A stretch of DNA of 64,000 nt from Paramecium sonneborni (taxonomy: Eukaryota; Ciliophora; Oligohymenophorea; Peniculida; Parameciidae): the NCBI GenBank assembly GCA_905182985.1, contig CAJJDN010000091.1, positions 37,578 to 101,577 of the forward strand. Direction: 5' to 3'. A program made the position numbers and the translations under genes. The notes beneath the pieces were generated by a model. The model saw only the letters and a program-made list of their open reading frames with translations, had not been told where the DNA came from and searched no databases. Below, piece by piece: positions 49,294 through 61,500 of the stretch; within the stretch, counting starts at the first letter, position 1; the number at the start of each line of letters is the position of its first letter.

Positions 49294-50143
49294 TCACAAC
49301 TCCCTTTTCTTTTCCTTATAATAATCAATTTTCTTTTGCATTCCCTGGTAATAATCAGATTATAGGTTTTCTCCTTAAATAGCCATGTCAATATAGAATT
49401 ACTATAAATGAATAATACTCTATTTTAAATCCAATAAATCATTACCTAAATTAATTGTTCTCTACATGTCTCACCTTCTTCAATCAATCCTTACAATTCT
49501 TAATTTGATGTTGTCTTCTCATCAAATTTATCATAACTGCAATTAAATTCTAAAGTCTTGCTATCAATATCAGCTAACTATTTTAGGTGCTTATATATTT
49601 TATGTGACTATTCAATTGACTAATCATATATATTTATTTATATACTTATACTGTTTAAATATTATGTTGTAATACTTTATTTGCTGATGCATCAGTCTAA
49701 TTCAAAGCATTAAAAGTTTCCTGTTATTGTTTTAGTTGATCATACTTTGGCTATAAGATAGATTTCAGTTTTGAGGTAAAGGAAGGATGGAATATTTGAT
49801 CCCTATCCCATCTCTTTATTATTGTGTGAGCACTCTCCAAATCTTTTATGTCATCTACTATGCAAAAGTCTCCCAATAACTTTTTTAATTTTCCACCAAA
49901 TGCCTTTAAAAATGGATTATCCTGTCTTTTTAATTGGTTCTCATCTAAAATTATTTGATGAATCAAATATAAATATATTCTTTTCTTATCCTTCCTTGTC
50001 TAAATAAATTCATTCTCAATCATTATTGCTATTTATGTAGCACTCTCTGGATAAGCTGAACAATAATTAGCAGTCTCTTTCAATAATCTATTTATATACT
50101 TAAAATTTAATCTTTGGCTTCTGTTAATTATTAAAGAAGACAT
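49294..50143 (-). CDS. CID-domain protein (RPRD1/Pcf11-type RNA polymerase II CTD binding)
   Basis: 265 codons plus TGA after removing introns 49620-49645 and 49420-49445 (26 nt each). Residues 1 to about 130 fit the CTD-interacting domain: an eight-helix fold with KKRIYLYLIHQIIL (the LYL..ND-type helix), IIKRWDRDQIFHP and FTSKLKSIL. Such proteins bind phosphorylated repeats of the largest RNA polymerase II subunit during termination and 3' processing. The C-terminal part is a coiled coil (HKIYKHLKQLADIDSK), as in RPRD1. The start at MSSL (50143) is chosen because upstream frames are closed. Assignment is by pattern and length; a related CID-like armadillo helical fold cannot be excluded. Confidence 0.72.
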
Positions 50144-50206
50144 TCTAATTAGTTCAAGTCCATTAGATAATTATTTATAATAACTAAATTTTAAGTATAA
50201 AGAAAC

Positions 50207-51634
50207 TCATTACTCCTAATGTTTATTTAAAGTTTCCATAGCACTCTTTATGTGTTTCTATAAGGAATCTATTTATGTTTTCTATAGTGCAAAAGCTCAA
50301 ATAGAATTAATAAATCATACTTTTAGCAAAATTCTTTATCACTTATTGTAAATCATCATTTTTCCTAACACCTAATCTTCCTATTTTATTTTTAGATATA
50401 CGAACATCTAAAAATAATATTGGTTCTTCATTTTCTTCCCTTTCAGATAATTTAAACTCCTTAATCTCTTTATTATTGTTGACTTTTTCTAATTAAGATT
50501 ACTTGATTTCAAAATATTTTTCCTTATATTGTTTTTCATTTTATGCTTTCTACATTCTTTTAATAGTATTTTCAAATCCTGGTATTTAATCCACCTTCTA
50601 ATCACTTTTAATTAATGTATTCTTAATATCTGGTTTAAAAGTACATTCCTTATCTAAAATATCTTCCTTATTTACAATCTATTATTATTATTTGATTTGT
50701 AATGCTTTAGATTCATTGAATAATCTTTAAAAAACTTAATCCCCAGAAACATTTTTGAAATTCTTTTGAAATGATATCATTTCATCATTCTCTTATTTAA
50801 TTTTTATTAATTAAGCATGACGAGCTTTTTCTTAGAGTTATTTAGAATGATTGTAAAGCATTTCACTTCTTTAAATACCTTTAGATGATAATGCAGAAGG
50901 TTTAGTTGGTGTAAATGATTTATAAGCTTGCAATTTAGAAAAACTATCAAATTATTTTTCCTTGATTTAGGATTCTCTTAAGATAAATGCAGGATGAGGA
51001 TTGCTAAGAATTTAGGTTCTAAGCATTTTGATAACTTTTTCAAATTAAGGTAATTTATTTTCAAATAACAATCTATCCAAATGTGCCAATGATCTATAAT
51101 TAATTACTTTTTCTAAATCTTAAATTATTTAATCATCAAATTTCTCAACACAAGAAAATATTTATCCTAAAATCTTTGCCATTCTATCATATGGAATTAT
51201 TTGTTATTAAAACCATGTATCTTCATTCTATACAATAAAATAGAATTGCACTTACATAAGCTAACATTAAACAAAAATTCCAAAATTTCGAATCTACAAA
51301 TATGTATAGTTAATTCATCATCTTATTGAGATCTTGTTCTGAATAAGGTTTTACATCTACAAACGATGAGAAAGTCTCTTAATCAATAATAATGTCGTAT
51401 TCTATTTATTCTGGAAATTGTATAATTTGATTATACCTTTGATTAAAATGAAAGAGTTCTATATTAAATATTTATTTTGTTTACATTATTCTCATTTCTC
51501 TTTCTATCTGAGAATTATGGAGTATCTGGACGTTCTATTACTTCTTTCAAATATTATTTCTTGCCACTCTCAAAATCATTTATCAGATTGATTTTCTTTT
51601 TTATTAGCTATTCATAATTGTTATTCTGTTACAT
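50207..51634 (-). CDS. Hypothetical protein with C-terminal FLDVRI..GRLGV module
   Basis: 440 codons plus TGA with four introns: 51459-51484, 51411-51436 (26 nt each), 51228-51255 (28), 50296-50320 (25). The frame closes only with all four removed. The middle is helical and charged. The C-terminus reads PILFLDVRISKNKIGRLGV then NDDLQQVIKNFAK and a short coiled coil, a module I recall from other ciliate or protist proteins without a firm name. No membrane segment or signal peptide. It lies 63 bp upstream of the CID gene on the same strand. Confidence 0.65.
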
Positions 51635-52368
51635 ATTAATAATAATTTATAATTATAAATGTAAACAATTAATGACTAATATTCTCAATCATAATTAACA
51701 GAAAATACTAACAAAAACTATTCAATCATATATATTTATAATTCAATCCAATTAGAAACAAATAGAAAGTTATCAAATTAAACTATCAGATACATTTCAT
51801 TAAAATATTAGAACTTACAATTTATATTCTATAGAATTTATAGACAGCAACTTAAATTCCTAAAAATCATAAAAAGATTTCCAATTTCAAACTAAATAAG
51901 CTAAATTTAAATTAAATCTATAGTCTCCCCTAATAAGCTACCAATTCTATATTATAGAGATTTGAAAAAAACAATACCATGAACTGACTCCATTAATGTT
52001 CCCACTTATATAAAATAACCTTTCAAGTCTTAAAATAACTACACTAAAATTTCATCACTCATCCCATTATCTTATTAATTGTAGAGGACCATCCAAAAAT
52101 TAATCAAAAAACTTTGATTAAAGATACTTCTCAGATATCTTAGTTCTTAGACTAAAATGTGATATTTTCATGCTTTATTAATAGGCAAAAAAACCAATTA
52201 TATAAAAAATCAATATGGATCATAATCACATTACAATCAATAATCTACCATTTATAATCAGAATGATTTGATTTCTACTATCAATCTTAAATTGTTAAAT
52301 ATTAATGAAGAATAAATAGCTATAAAATTATAACTGATATAATTAAAAGTATATTTATATCAAATATT
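51635..52368. other. Spacer
   Basis: About 730 bp, AT-rich. A plus-strand frame from about 52160 runs on into the mirror image of the next gene; not claimed. Confidence 0.35.
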
Positions 52369-53062
52369 TCACTACTATTAAAGCAATTTATAGTGTAGGA
52401 GATCTTTTTATATTTAAATTAGTTAATTTAAAGAATTTTCATTTCTAGAATAATAGCTGTTTAAACGATCTAATTCTTATTCAAAATTAGTCATCTTAGG
52501 TCTAATTTTATAAGGGTAGTATAATGCAACTCTTTCCCATTATTCTTCTTCAAGACGAGCACAATTTGATTGATTAAATTTAAAAGTTGATATATTCATA
52601 AGTAATTTATGTTCTATTTCTGGATTTATCTTTTTAAGTTCTTATTAAATTTGTTTAAGATCCATTTACATTTATTTTGAAGATGGTAAACTATTGTTTC
52701 TTTCACTAAATTAATAACAATATAAAATACATTGATTTTGTTTATCGAACTGCACTTAATTGTTATTTTCTTCTAGTTTGATTTAATTCCCCCAACATTT
52801 TTTTAGCTTTTTCGCTTTTCAAAGAATCCAATTTATATAACTTTACTAATGTTTTTTCATAGTTTATTTTATTCTTTTCTAAATAACCTCTAATTTTATT
52901 ATCTACTTTATCAAACAATTAATTATCATATGTAAGATCTTTTAATTTATTACTAATGCTTCTTTTTTATCTATTACTCTATCTATTTGTTTTATTTTAA
53001 CATATTGTATCATCTATTATATCTATTGTATTAGATGAAACCATTGGAGTAATACTTATCAT
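52369..53062 (-). CDS. Hypothetical protein, 222 residues
   Basis: 222 codons plus TGA with one intron (52706-52730, 25 nt). Highly charged and helical, with Lys-rich stretches (KNKTNRQSNRQKRS) and a coiled-coil-like middle (NYEKTLVKLYKLDSLKSEK). No domain recognised. A decayed copy of its C-terminal region lies about 1.5 kb further on, at 54090-54205 (and in the overlap copy at 55288-55403). Confidence 0.65.
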
Positions 53063-54089
53063 ATTCTAAAATATTTTATTTATAATTTTAAATAAATTTA
53101 CAATATTTAAATGTGATAAGTTTAGAGTAAGAAATAAAAGACCATTTCTATTTTTGTATTTGTTTTCTATTCAAACTTAAGTCTAGTTTTTGAACAAATC
53201 AAGAAATATGCAACATATTTAAATTTAACAATAAATTTTGATTAAGATTTATCAATCATTACGAAAAACTATAATGCTATAATAGTATTTTTAAAATTTA
53301 AAATTGCTATATTGATAAATTTTAGAGTTTGAAAAATTTAATTTTGATAAATAAAACATTAGCATTTTAAAAATTTTATTATGTAAAAATACGCTTATTA
53401 ACTAAAATTCATAATTTTTAATGCTGCTTTCTCTTTATTTTAGTTTTTGTTTAAGTTATTGAATATATTTCTTTAAGAATTTATAAATTATTTATAGCAT
53501 AAATTGATAAATATAATTTGAATGGTAAATCAAAATTTTAATTGAATTTTTATAGTTGAATATATATAATAATTAAAAAATTAACTAAAAAAAAGTTTTA
53601 CATAGATTAATTCTCTGGCAGAAAAGTTATTTCAAATTATTTTTTTATTTAAGGGTCAATAAATATTGTTATCATTTTATGGCGTTGATATTGTATTTTA
53701 TTATATATGTAAATAAAGGGTTGTGATATCGTTATGAGTTTGGCTATTTTCAGAGTGAAATAGAAAACTACTGTTATAATCCAAAAAAAATTATTAACTT
53801 ACTTTGAAGTAAAAAAAAATTAAATCTTAATATAATCTTTTATTTCTTGTCTTTTTTGTAATCTGCAGTTTATAAAAAAATGATTAGATTCTGTAACATT
53901 TAAATTTTAATTTTATGAATATTAAAATTAGAATTCTAATTTAAAGAATATTATTTTTAAATATTCAATATTTTATATTATTTTTGTAATTAAAAATAGA
54001 TTATATTTTTATTTTACGTCTCAAAAAAATAATTTTTAATACATTAAAATCATCTACAATAATAATAGCAATATTAAATTAAATTTAAT
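53063..54089. other. Gene-poor, very AT-rich spacer
   Basis: No gene on either strand. Long A and T runs. Confidence 0.4.
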
Positions 54090-55232
54090 CTGTTTACTCT
54101 TTCCCATTCTTTTTCTTCAAGACAAGCATAATTTGATCGATTTAATTAAAAAATTATATTTTAATAAGTTATTTATTTTCTATCTCTGGTTCATCTATTT
54201 TACTTTATCAAACCTTTGGACTAATGTATTATATATAATTTGAGCCTTTTAAGACAAGTTTAAGGATGAGAAAAAAGATATCGTTTATCAAATATTTTAA
54301 CAGAAATAAATTATATGATAAATAGAATAATACTATAACAATATTTGTATAAATAAAATATTTCTGGAATATATTTTATAAATATTGCATTTTTTAACAA
54401 TTATTTGTTTCACATATTATTTTGACAGGCTCAACTCTTTGATTAAGAAATGATTACAATTAATTTGAAGCAAATATAAAAGAAATTGATTAAATAATAA
54501 TAAAAACGGTGCTCTAAAATTTTGAAGTATATCATCTTTTAATTTATTATAAGATTGAATATGTAGCAGTATTACATAATTATAAAATTATTTGTTTCAA
54601 GTTCTGGTTTTAGGGGTTTGATTCATAAAAATTAAAAGAAAAATTAATTTGCCGCGAATATCGAAAAATTGATTAAATACTAATAAAATGAGTGTTATAA
54701 TTTTATAAATATAAAACATCTAGTTAGGTATTAAAAACTTAATATAAAACAAAATATAATATTCTTGACTAAAAGAATGGTGAAAATGGTAAAACTAAGA
54801 TTTAAAACTTTATTTTCAGTATTTATATAATTAATTTTAAAAACATAATCATAAATTTATTTTATTTTCTTTTATGTAACAAAAGAGGAGAGTTTAGAAT
54901 GAGATCTTAAATATATACATTATAATTAAATTAATTTTCGAATACTTTTAATATTAGTTCTTTTTTGTAAAATAAAAATTAAAGAGATATAAATGATGTA
55001 TTTTTGAACTTTTGTCCTTGATACCTATATATTTATATTAATAAGTATGGAATAATAAATGAATACAAGTTTGAATTTTTAGATAAGTTAATGCTGTATT
55101 ATAAAATAGACCTAACTACTTTTTTTTTTTTTAATTGTCGTCTATATTTAAGCATTTTAGATGAGTACAAGGAATAATAATAATAATTACAAATGATTTA
55201 ATGGCTATTGAAAGCGTTGGTCATTAAAGAAG
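54036..55232. repeat. Overlap duplication, copy A (1,197 bp)
   Basis: Identical, as far as I compared, to 55234-56430; the offset is a constant 1,198 with no indel. A single N at 55233 separates them. Best explained as unmerged overlapping contig ends. Confidence 0.85.
54090..54205 (-). pseudogene. Decayed copy of the 3' part of gene 52369-53062
   Basis: On the minus strand the order GAACCAGAGATAGAAAATAAA, GATCAAATTATGCTTGTCTT, GAAAAAGAATGGGAAAGAGT matches the coding sequence at 52530-52640 (EIEHKLL..NQSNCARLEEEQWERV) with many substitutions and at least one frameshift. It ends in another frame. The same fragment appears again at 55288-55403 because of the overlap duplication. Confidence 0.7.
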
Positions 55233-55233
55233 N

Positions 55234-57163
55234 TTAATACATTAAAATCATCTACAATAATAATAGCAATATTAAATTAAATTTAATCTGTTTACTCTTT
55301 CCCATTCTTTTTCTTCAAGACAAGCATAATTTGATCGATTTAATTAAAAAATTATATTTTAATAAGTTATTTATTTTCTATCTCTGGTTCATCTATTTTA
55401 CTTTATCAAACCTTTGGACTAATGTATTATATATAATTTGAGCCTTTTAAGACAAGTTTAAGGATGAGAAAAAAGATATCGTTTATCAAATATTTTAACA
55501 GAAATAAATTATATGATAAATAGAATAATACTATAACAATATTTGTATAAATAAAATATTTCTGGAATATATTTTATAAATATTGCATTTTTTAACAATT
55601 ATTTGTTTCACATATTATTTTGACAGGCTCAACTCTTTGATTAAGAAATGATTACAATTAATTTGAAGCAAATATAAAAGAAATTGATTAAATAATAATA
55701 AAAACGGTGCTCTAAAATTTTGAAGTATATCATCTTTTAATTTATTATAAGATTGAATATGTAGCAGTATTACATAATTATAAAATTATTTGTTTCAAGT
55801 TCTGGTTTTAGGGGTTTGATTCATAAAAATTAAAAGAAAAATTAATTTGCCGCGAATATCGAAAAATTGATTAAATACTAATAAAATGAGTGTTATAATT
55901 TTATAAATATAAAACATCTAGTTAGGTATTAAAAACTTAATATAAAACAAAATATAATATTCTTGACTAAAAGAATGGTGAAAATGGTAAAACTAAGATT
56001 TAAAACTTTATTTTCAGTATTTATATAATTAATTTTAAAAACATAATCATAAATTTATTTTATTTTCTTTTATGTAACAAAAGAGGAGAGTTTAGAATGA
56101 GATCTTAAATATATACATTATAATTAAATTAATTTTCGAATACTTTTAATATTAGTTCTTTTTTGTAAAATAAAAATTAAAGAGATATAAATGATGTATT
56201 TTTGAACTTTTGTCCTTGATACCTATATATTTATATTAATAAGTATGGAATAATAAATGAATACAAGTTTGAATTTTTAGATAAGTTAATGCTGTATTAT
56301 AAAATAGACCTAACTACTTTTTTTTTTTTTAATTGTCGTCTATATTTAAGCATTTTAGATGAGTACAAGGAATAATAATAATAATTACAAATGATTTAAT
56401 GGCTATTGAAAGCGTTGGTCATTAAAGAAGTAATAGGAAGTTGGTCATTGTGGTATGGAGACGCGGGTGACTTATGTCCAGATTTGCATACTACAAAACC
56501 TGGTCTGCATCCTCATTAATGTGTTTGTAAATAGTTGAAATAATTATCTAGCTTATGCTTTGATTTGTTAAGGTGTAACAAATGTAGAGGTAAGAACTGA
56601 AACAAATGGTACTTAACATTTATGTCATCCTGGATTCTAACCATGGGGAGCTGGAACATTAACTCTTGCAAATGAAACAGTGCATTGTGGATTTGAGATT
56701 GGTCATCAAATGGTTCTGGAAATTACATCAGATGATAAAATTAAACATTATTGCATAAGTAAATAATATAAATAAATAAAATAGATTTAAGTGATGAAAT
56801 ATAGAAACGTTGTTTGATGACTATCCTTTATTAAGGCAGATACATGTGTGATATATGTAAAGATCCTTTCTATGGATATAATTGTTAATTCGTTAAGGAA
56901 GGATGGGATTAAAGATTTTCTAATCCTCCTAGAGGTAAGAATAAATATTATTAAAGAATGTCGCCCTGAATGTTTGGAATGTGATGATCTTAACATATGT
57001 ACATTATGCAAACCAGAGTTTTTTATGGGCAACCCTTCGAATACAAATACGTTGTGTTTATCTAGTAATTTAAACTTTGATAATATCATAGATTGTGATG
57101 GTTATAATTCTTGCTATGCCAGTTAAGACATGTTTGGTAATCCAATTTGGTAACTTTCTTATA
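55234..57163. repeat. Overlap duplication, middle contig (copy B)
   Basis: Its first 1,197 bp repeat 54036-55232. Its last 1,390 bp (55774-57163) recur at 57165-58554 with a constant offset of 1,391. A single N at each end. The middle contig therefore adds no unique sequence once the overlaps are merged. Confidence 0.85.
56399..57163 (+). other. Redundant partial copy of the Cys-rich gene's 5' end
   Basis: Same sequence as 57790-58554. It breaks off at the N at 57164. Open frames on both strands here recur identically 1,391 bp later and should be counted once. Confidence 0.8.
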
Positions 57164-57164
57164 N

Positions 57165-58554
57165 ATAATTATAAAATTATTTGTTTCAAGTTCTGGTTTT
57201 AGGGGTTTGATTCATAAAAATTAAAAGAAAAATTAATTTGCCGCGAATATCGAAAAATTGATTAAATACTAATAAAATGAGTGTTATAATTTTATAAATA
57301 TAAAACATCTAGTTAGGTATTAAAAACTTAATATAAAACAAAATATAATATTCTTGACTAAAAGAATGGTGAAAATGGTAAAACTAAGATTTAAAACTTT
57401 ATTTTCAGTATTTATATAATTAATTTTAAAAACATAATCATAAATTTATTTTATTTTCTTTTATGTAACAAAAGAGGAGAGTTTAGAATGAGATCTTAAA
57501 TATATACATTATAATTAAATTAATTTTCGAATACTTTTAATATTAGTTCTTTTTTGTAAAATAAAAATTAAAGAGATATAAATGATGTATTTTTGAACTT
57601 TTGTCCTTGATACCTATATATTTATATTAATAAGTATGGAATAATAAATGAATACAAGTTTGAATTTTTAGATAAGTTAATGCTGTATTATAAAATAGAC
57701 CTAACTACTTTTTTTTTTTTTAATTGTCGTCTATATTTAAGCATTTTAGATGAGTACAAGGAATAATAATAATAATTACAAATGATTTAATGGCTATTGA
57801 AAGCGTTGGTCATTAAAGAAGTAATAGGAAGTTGGTCATTGTGGTATGGAGACGCGGGTGACTTATGTCCAGATTTGCATACTACAAAACCTGGTCTGCA
57901 TCCTCATTAATGTGTTTGTAAATAGTTGAAATAATTATCTAGCTTATGCTTTGATTTGTTAAGGTGTAACAAATGTAGAGGTAAGAACTGAAACAAATGG
58001 TACTTAACATTTATGTCATCCTGGATTCTAACCATGGGGAGCTGGAACATTAACTCTTGCAAATGAAACAGTGCATTGTGGATTTGAGATTGGTCATCAA
58101 ATGGTTCTGGAAATTACATCAGATGATAAAATTAAACATTATTGCATAAGTAAATAATATAAATAAATAAAATAGATTTAAGTGATGAAATATAGAAACG
58201 TTGTTTGATGACTATCCTTTATTAAGGCAGATACATGTGTGATATATGTAAAGATCCTTTCTATGGATATAATTGTTAATTCGTTAAGGAAGGATGGGAT
58301 TAAAGATTTTCTAATCCTCCTAGAGGTAAGAATAAATATTATTAAAGAATGTCGCCCTGAATGTTTGGAATGTGATGATCTTAACATATGTACATTATGC
58401 AAACCAGAGTTTTTTATGGGCAACCCTTCGAATACAAATACGTTGTGTTTATCTAGTAATTTAAACTTTGATAATATCATAGATTGTGATGGTTATAATT
58501 CTTGCTATGCCAGTTAAGACATGTTTGGTAATCCAATTTGGTAACTTTCTTATA
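57165..58554. repeat. Overlap duplication, copy C
   Basis: Third instance of the overlap; this copy continues into unique sequence at 58555 and carries the rest of the Cys-rich gene. Confidence 0.85.
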
Positions 58555-61500
58555 CCTGTGTAACAGGACTTGGTGTGTTTAATAGCAAAAAATGTGTTCG
58601 TAGCTAATTAATAATAATTATTTATAGGCTGCCCTCAAAACTGTATAACTTGTAGTAGAAATTAAGATCCACTAGGTCTAGATACTAGAATGAGTTGTGA
58701 TGATTGTGATCCGGGTTATTTAAAACTTCTGATTGTAGCAGATCAACCAAATTTATATGGATGTATTCTTGCAGAAAATTGTGAACCATCGAAATAATCG
58801 TTTATTAGCTATCAACCTTATGTTCCTGGAAGTTCACTTCCTATCAAATATAATATTGGATGTTCTCAATGCAATCCAAAATCTAGTTATTCTTAAAAAG
58901 ATTTTAAGTGCGAATGTAATATATTATGGAGATAACTTTATAGTGAATTCATAAGGCTCTAAAGGATGTGTCTTTTATAATAAAAATTTTGATAAATGTA
59001 TTGCATGTAGAGCAGGGTATGCTGTAAAAGATGATATTTGTTCACCAATAATTTGTGATGGAAGTTGTTAGACTTGCTTGGATAATTATCCATGGATTTG
59101 TACAACCTGTGATGTTGCAATTAGAATATTTGTTAATGGTATTTGCAAATGTAAACTTGATTATGGTTCGAAATTCGAAATGTGTGTTCTTTGCACAGAA
59201 GGATATTGTTAAACATGTGAATAGGAAAATTTCTTTAAATGTACATCATGTAAATCAGGATCAAATAGAATTCTAGTGAATTAAGATTGCATTTGTAGAC
59301 CTGGAACATATGATCCAGAAAATGAGGATTAAATTTGCTTACGTATATTTATTTATTCATAATTTTAGCTTGTAATCATTCTTGTTTAACTTGTTCAGGG
59401 CCAACATATTAAGAATGTACTTAATGCTTAGATCTAAGTATTTCAAATAGAATATCAATTGAAAATTCTTGTCTATGCTTAGATGGATATGCTGATTATG
59501 CAATCAAATAATCTACATGTGGATGTATAATTTTATTAATTAATTAAGTATGCCATCCAAGATGTGAAACTTGTTTTTAAGCAGCTGATTAAACTACAAA
59601 CTAATATTGTATAACTTGCATTCCAGGAGAAAATAGAATTGTTTCATTAAATTTCAATTGTGATTGTAAACCTAATTATTCTGTTTATGAAGAAGACTCA
59701 GAAATATGTCTAAGTAATTTTCTAAAATATATAATTAGGTTGTTATTATACTTGTGGAATGTGTTAAGAATATGGACCAGAAAGTTGCACATAATGTTTA
59801 GATAGTTCTTATAGATATTTAAAAGATGGATAATGTTTGTGTAAATTATCATATTATGATGATGACAATAATAATATCGAGTGTTAAAGTAATAATATAA
59901 AAATATCATTATAGGATGTCACTATTCATGTATTAATTGTGCTTAAAGTGGTGAAAAAGATGCTTGTGTTGATGGATGTCCTGAAACTAGAATGTCTAAT
60001 AATCCATCAAATACATAATATGAATGTGTTTGTATTTCTTCTGACTTTTTTGATGATGGATTTTCTCCTACTTGTAAAAAATGCCATTACAGTTGTGAAA
60101 CTTGTAATGGTCCTCTTGAATCTAATTGTTTATCATGTAATACTACATATAGAGAACTTGATTTTGCATCATGCGTATGTCCAATTAAATATTTTGATAT
60201 TGGAGAATTAGAATGCATAAGTACATTTTTTGATTTATATCAATAGAATGTCATTATTCTTGTTATAAATGTTTTGATAATACAGTAGAAGGTTGTGTAG
60301 TTTGCTCATTTGAAAATCATATAAGAGTTTTAAAAGGAAATATTTGCAAATGTGCTGATGGATATTATGAAGATCAAGGTATAGCTTTGTGTAAAAGTAA
60401 TTATTTTAATCATAAATCAATAGAATGTTCATTTAAATGTGAAACATGTGAAATCAAAGAAGATTAATGTTTATCGTGCCCACTTAATTCTTTTCGCGCA
60501 CTTGATCCTGTTAAAGGATGCTACTGTACATAAGAATTTTATGAAAAAGAAAATGAAGTTACTTGTTAAAGTACTTTGAATATTAACTCTAGAATGCTAT
60601 TTTAAATGCAAATCTTGTGATAGTTTTGGAGAAGAAAATTGTTTAACTTGTGATGCAATTGCATTTAGAGAATTACAAGTTAATTAATGTATATGTAAAT
60701 CTCATTACTTTGAAATGGAAGTCTAGGAATGCACAAGTATTATTATTAGATCTAAATTTAGTTTGTAGTGCCTTCTGTTACGAATGTATTAATACTTATA
60801 ACAATTGTACTTCATGTTATGATGATAGGTACTTAGATGGAAATACATGCAAATGCATAACAAAATTTTAAGGAAGTTTAATTAGTACTTTTGAATTAAA
60901 TGGGATGGCTAAATGTTAAAGTAAAACAATAGATTATTCTTAGACTGTCATTATTCTTGTGCAACTTGTGGAGGAATTGAAGAAACTGATTGCATATCTT
61001 GTATTGATGTTGATCAAAGATATTAAGATGCAAATTCTTGTCTTTGTAAAGAAGGTTATTTCGATGCAGGATTACCTATTTGTGAAAGTATTATCTAAAT
61101 TTAATGAATAGAATGCAGTTATAAATGTAAAGGATGCAAATAATAAGCTGAAATGTGCATCTCTTGTAAAGATAATACTTTGAGATTATATGTTTCAGGA
61201 TTTAATAAATGCTAATGTATTGAAAGATACTACGACGATGGATTTAATGATGTTTGTTAAAGTAATTATCATCTATATTATAAGTGTGTCATTATTCCTG
61301 TCTTAGATGCATTGAAATTGATACAAAATGTGAATTATGCTCGTTTGAATCTAATAGAACTTTTAATGATCAACTTTTTACTTGTGATTGCAATATTGGA
61401 TATTATGACATTGGAATCGAAATTTGTTAAAAATGTCACTATTCTTGTCTCAGTTGTAATTCAGGAAATAACAATTCTTGTCTTTCTTGTATTGATTAAA

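Noticed and set aside
56787..57089. Minus-strand frame, repeated at 58178-58480
   Set aside because: Antisense to Cys-rich exons; the repetition is due to the assembly overlap.
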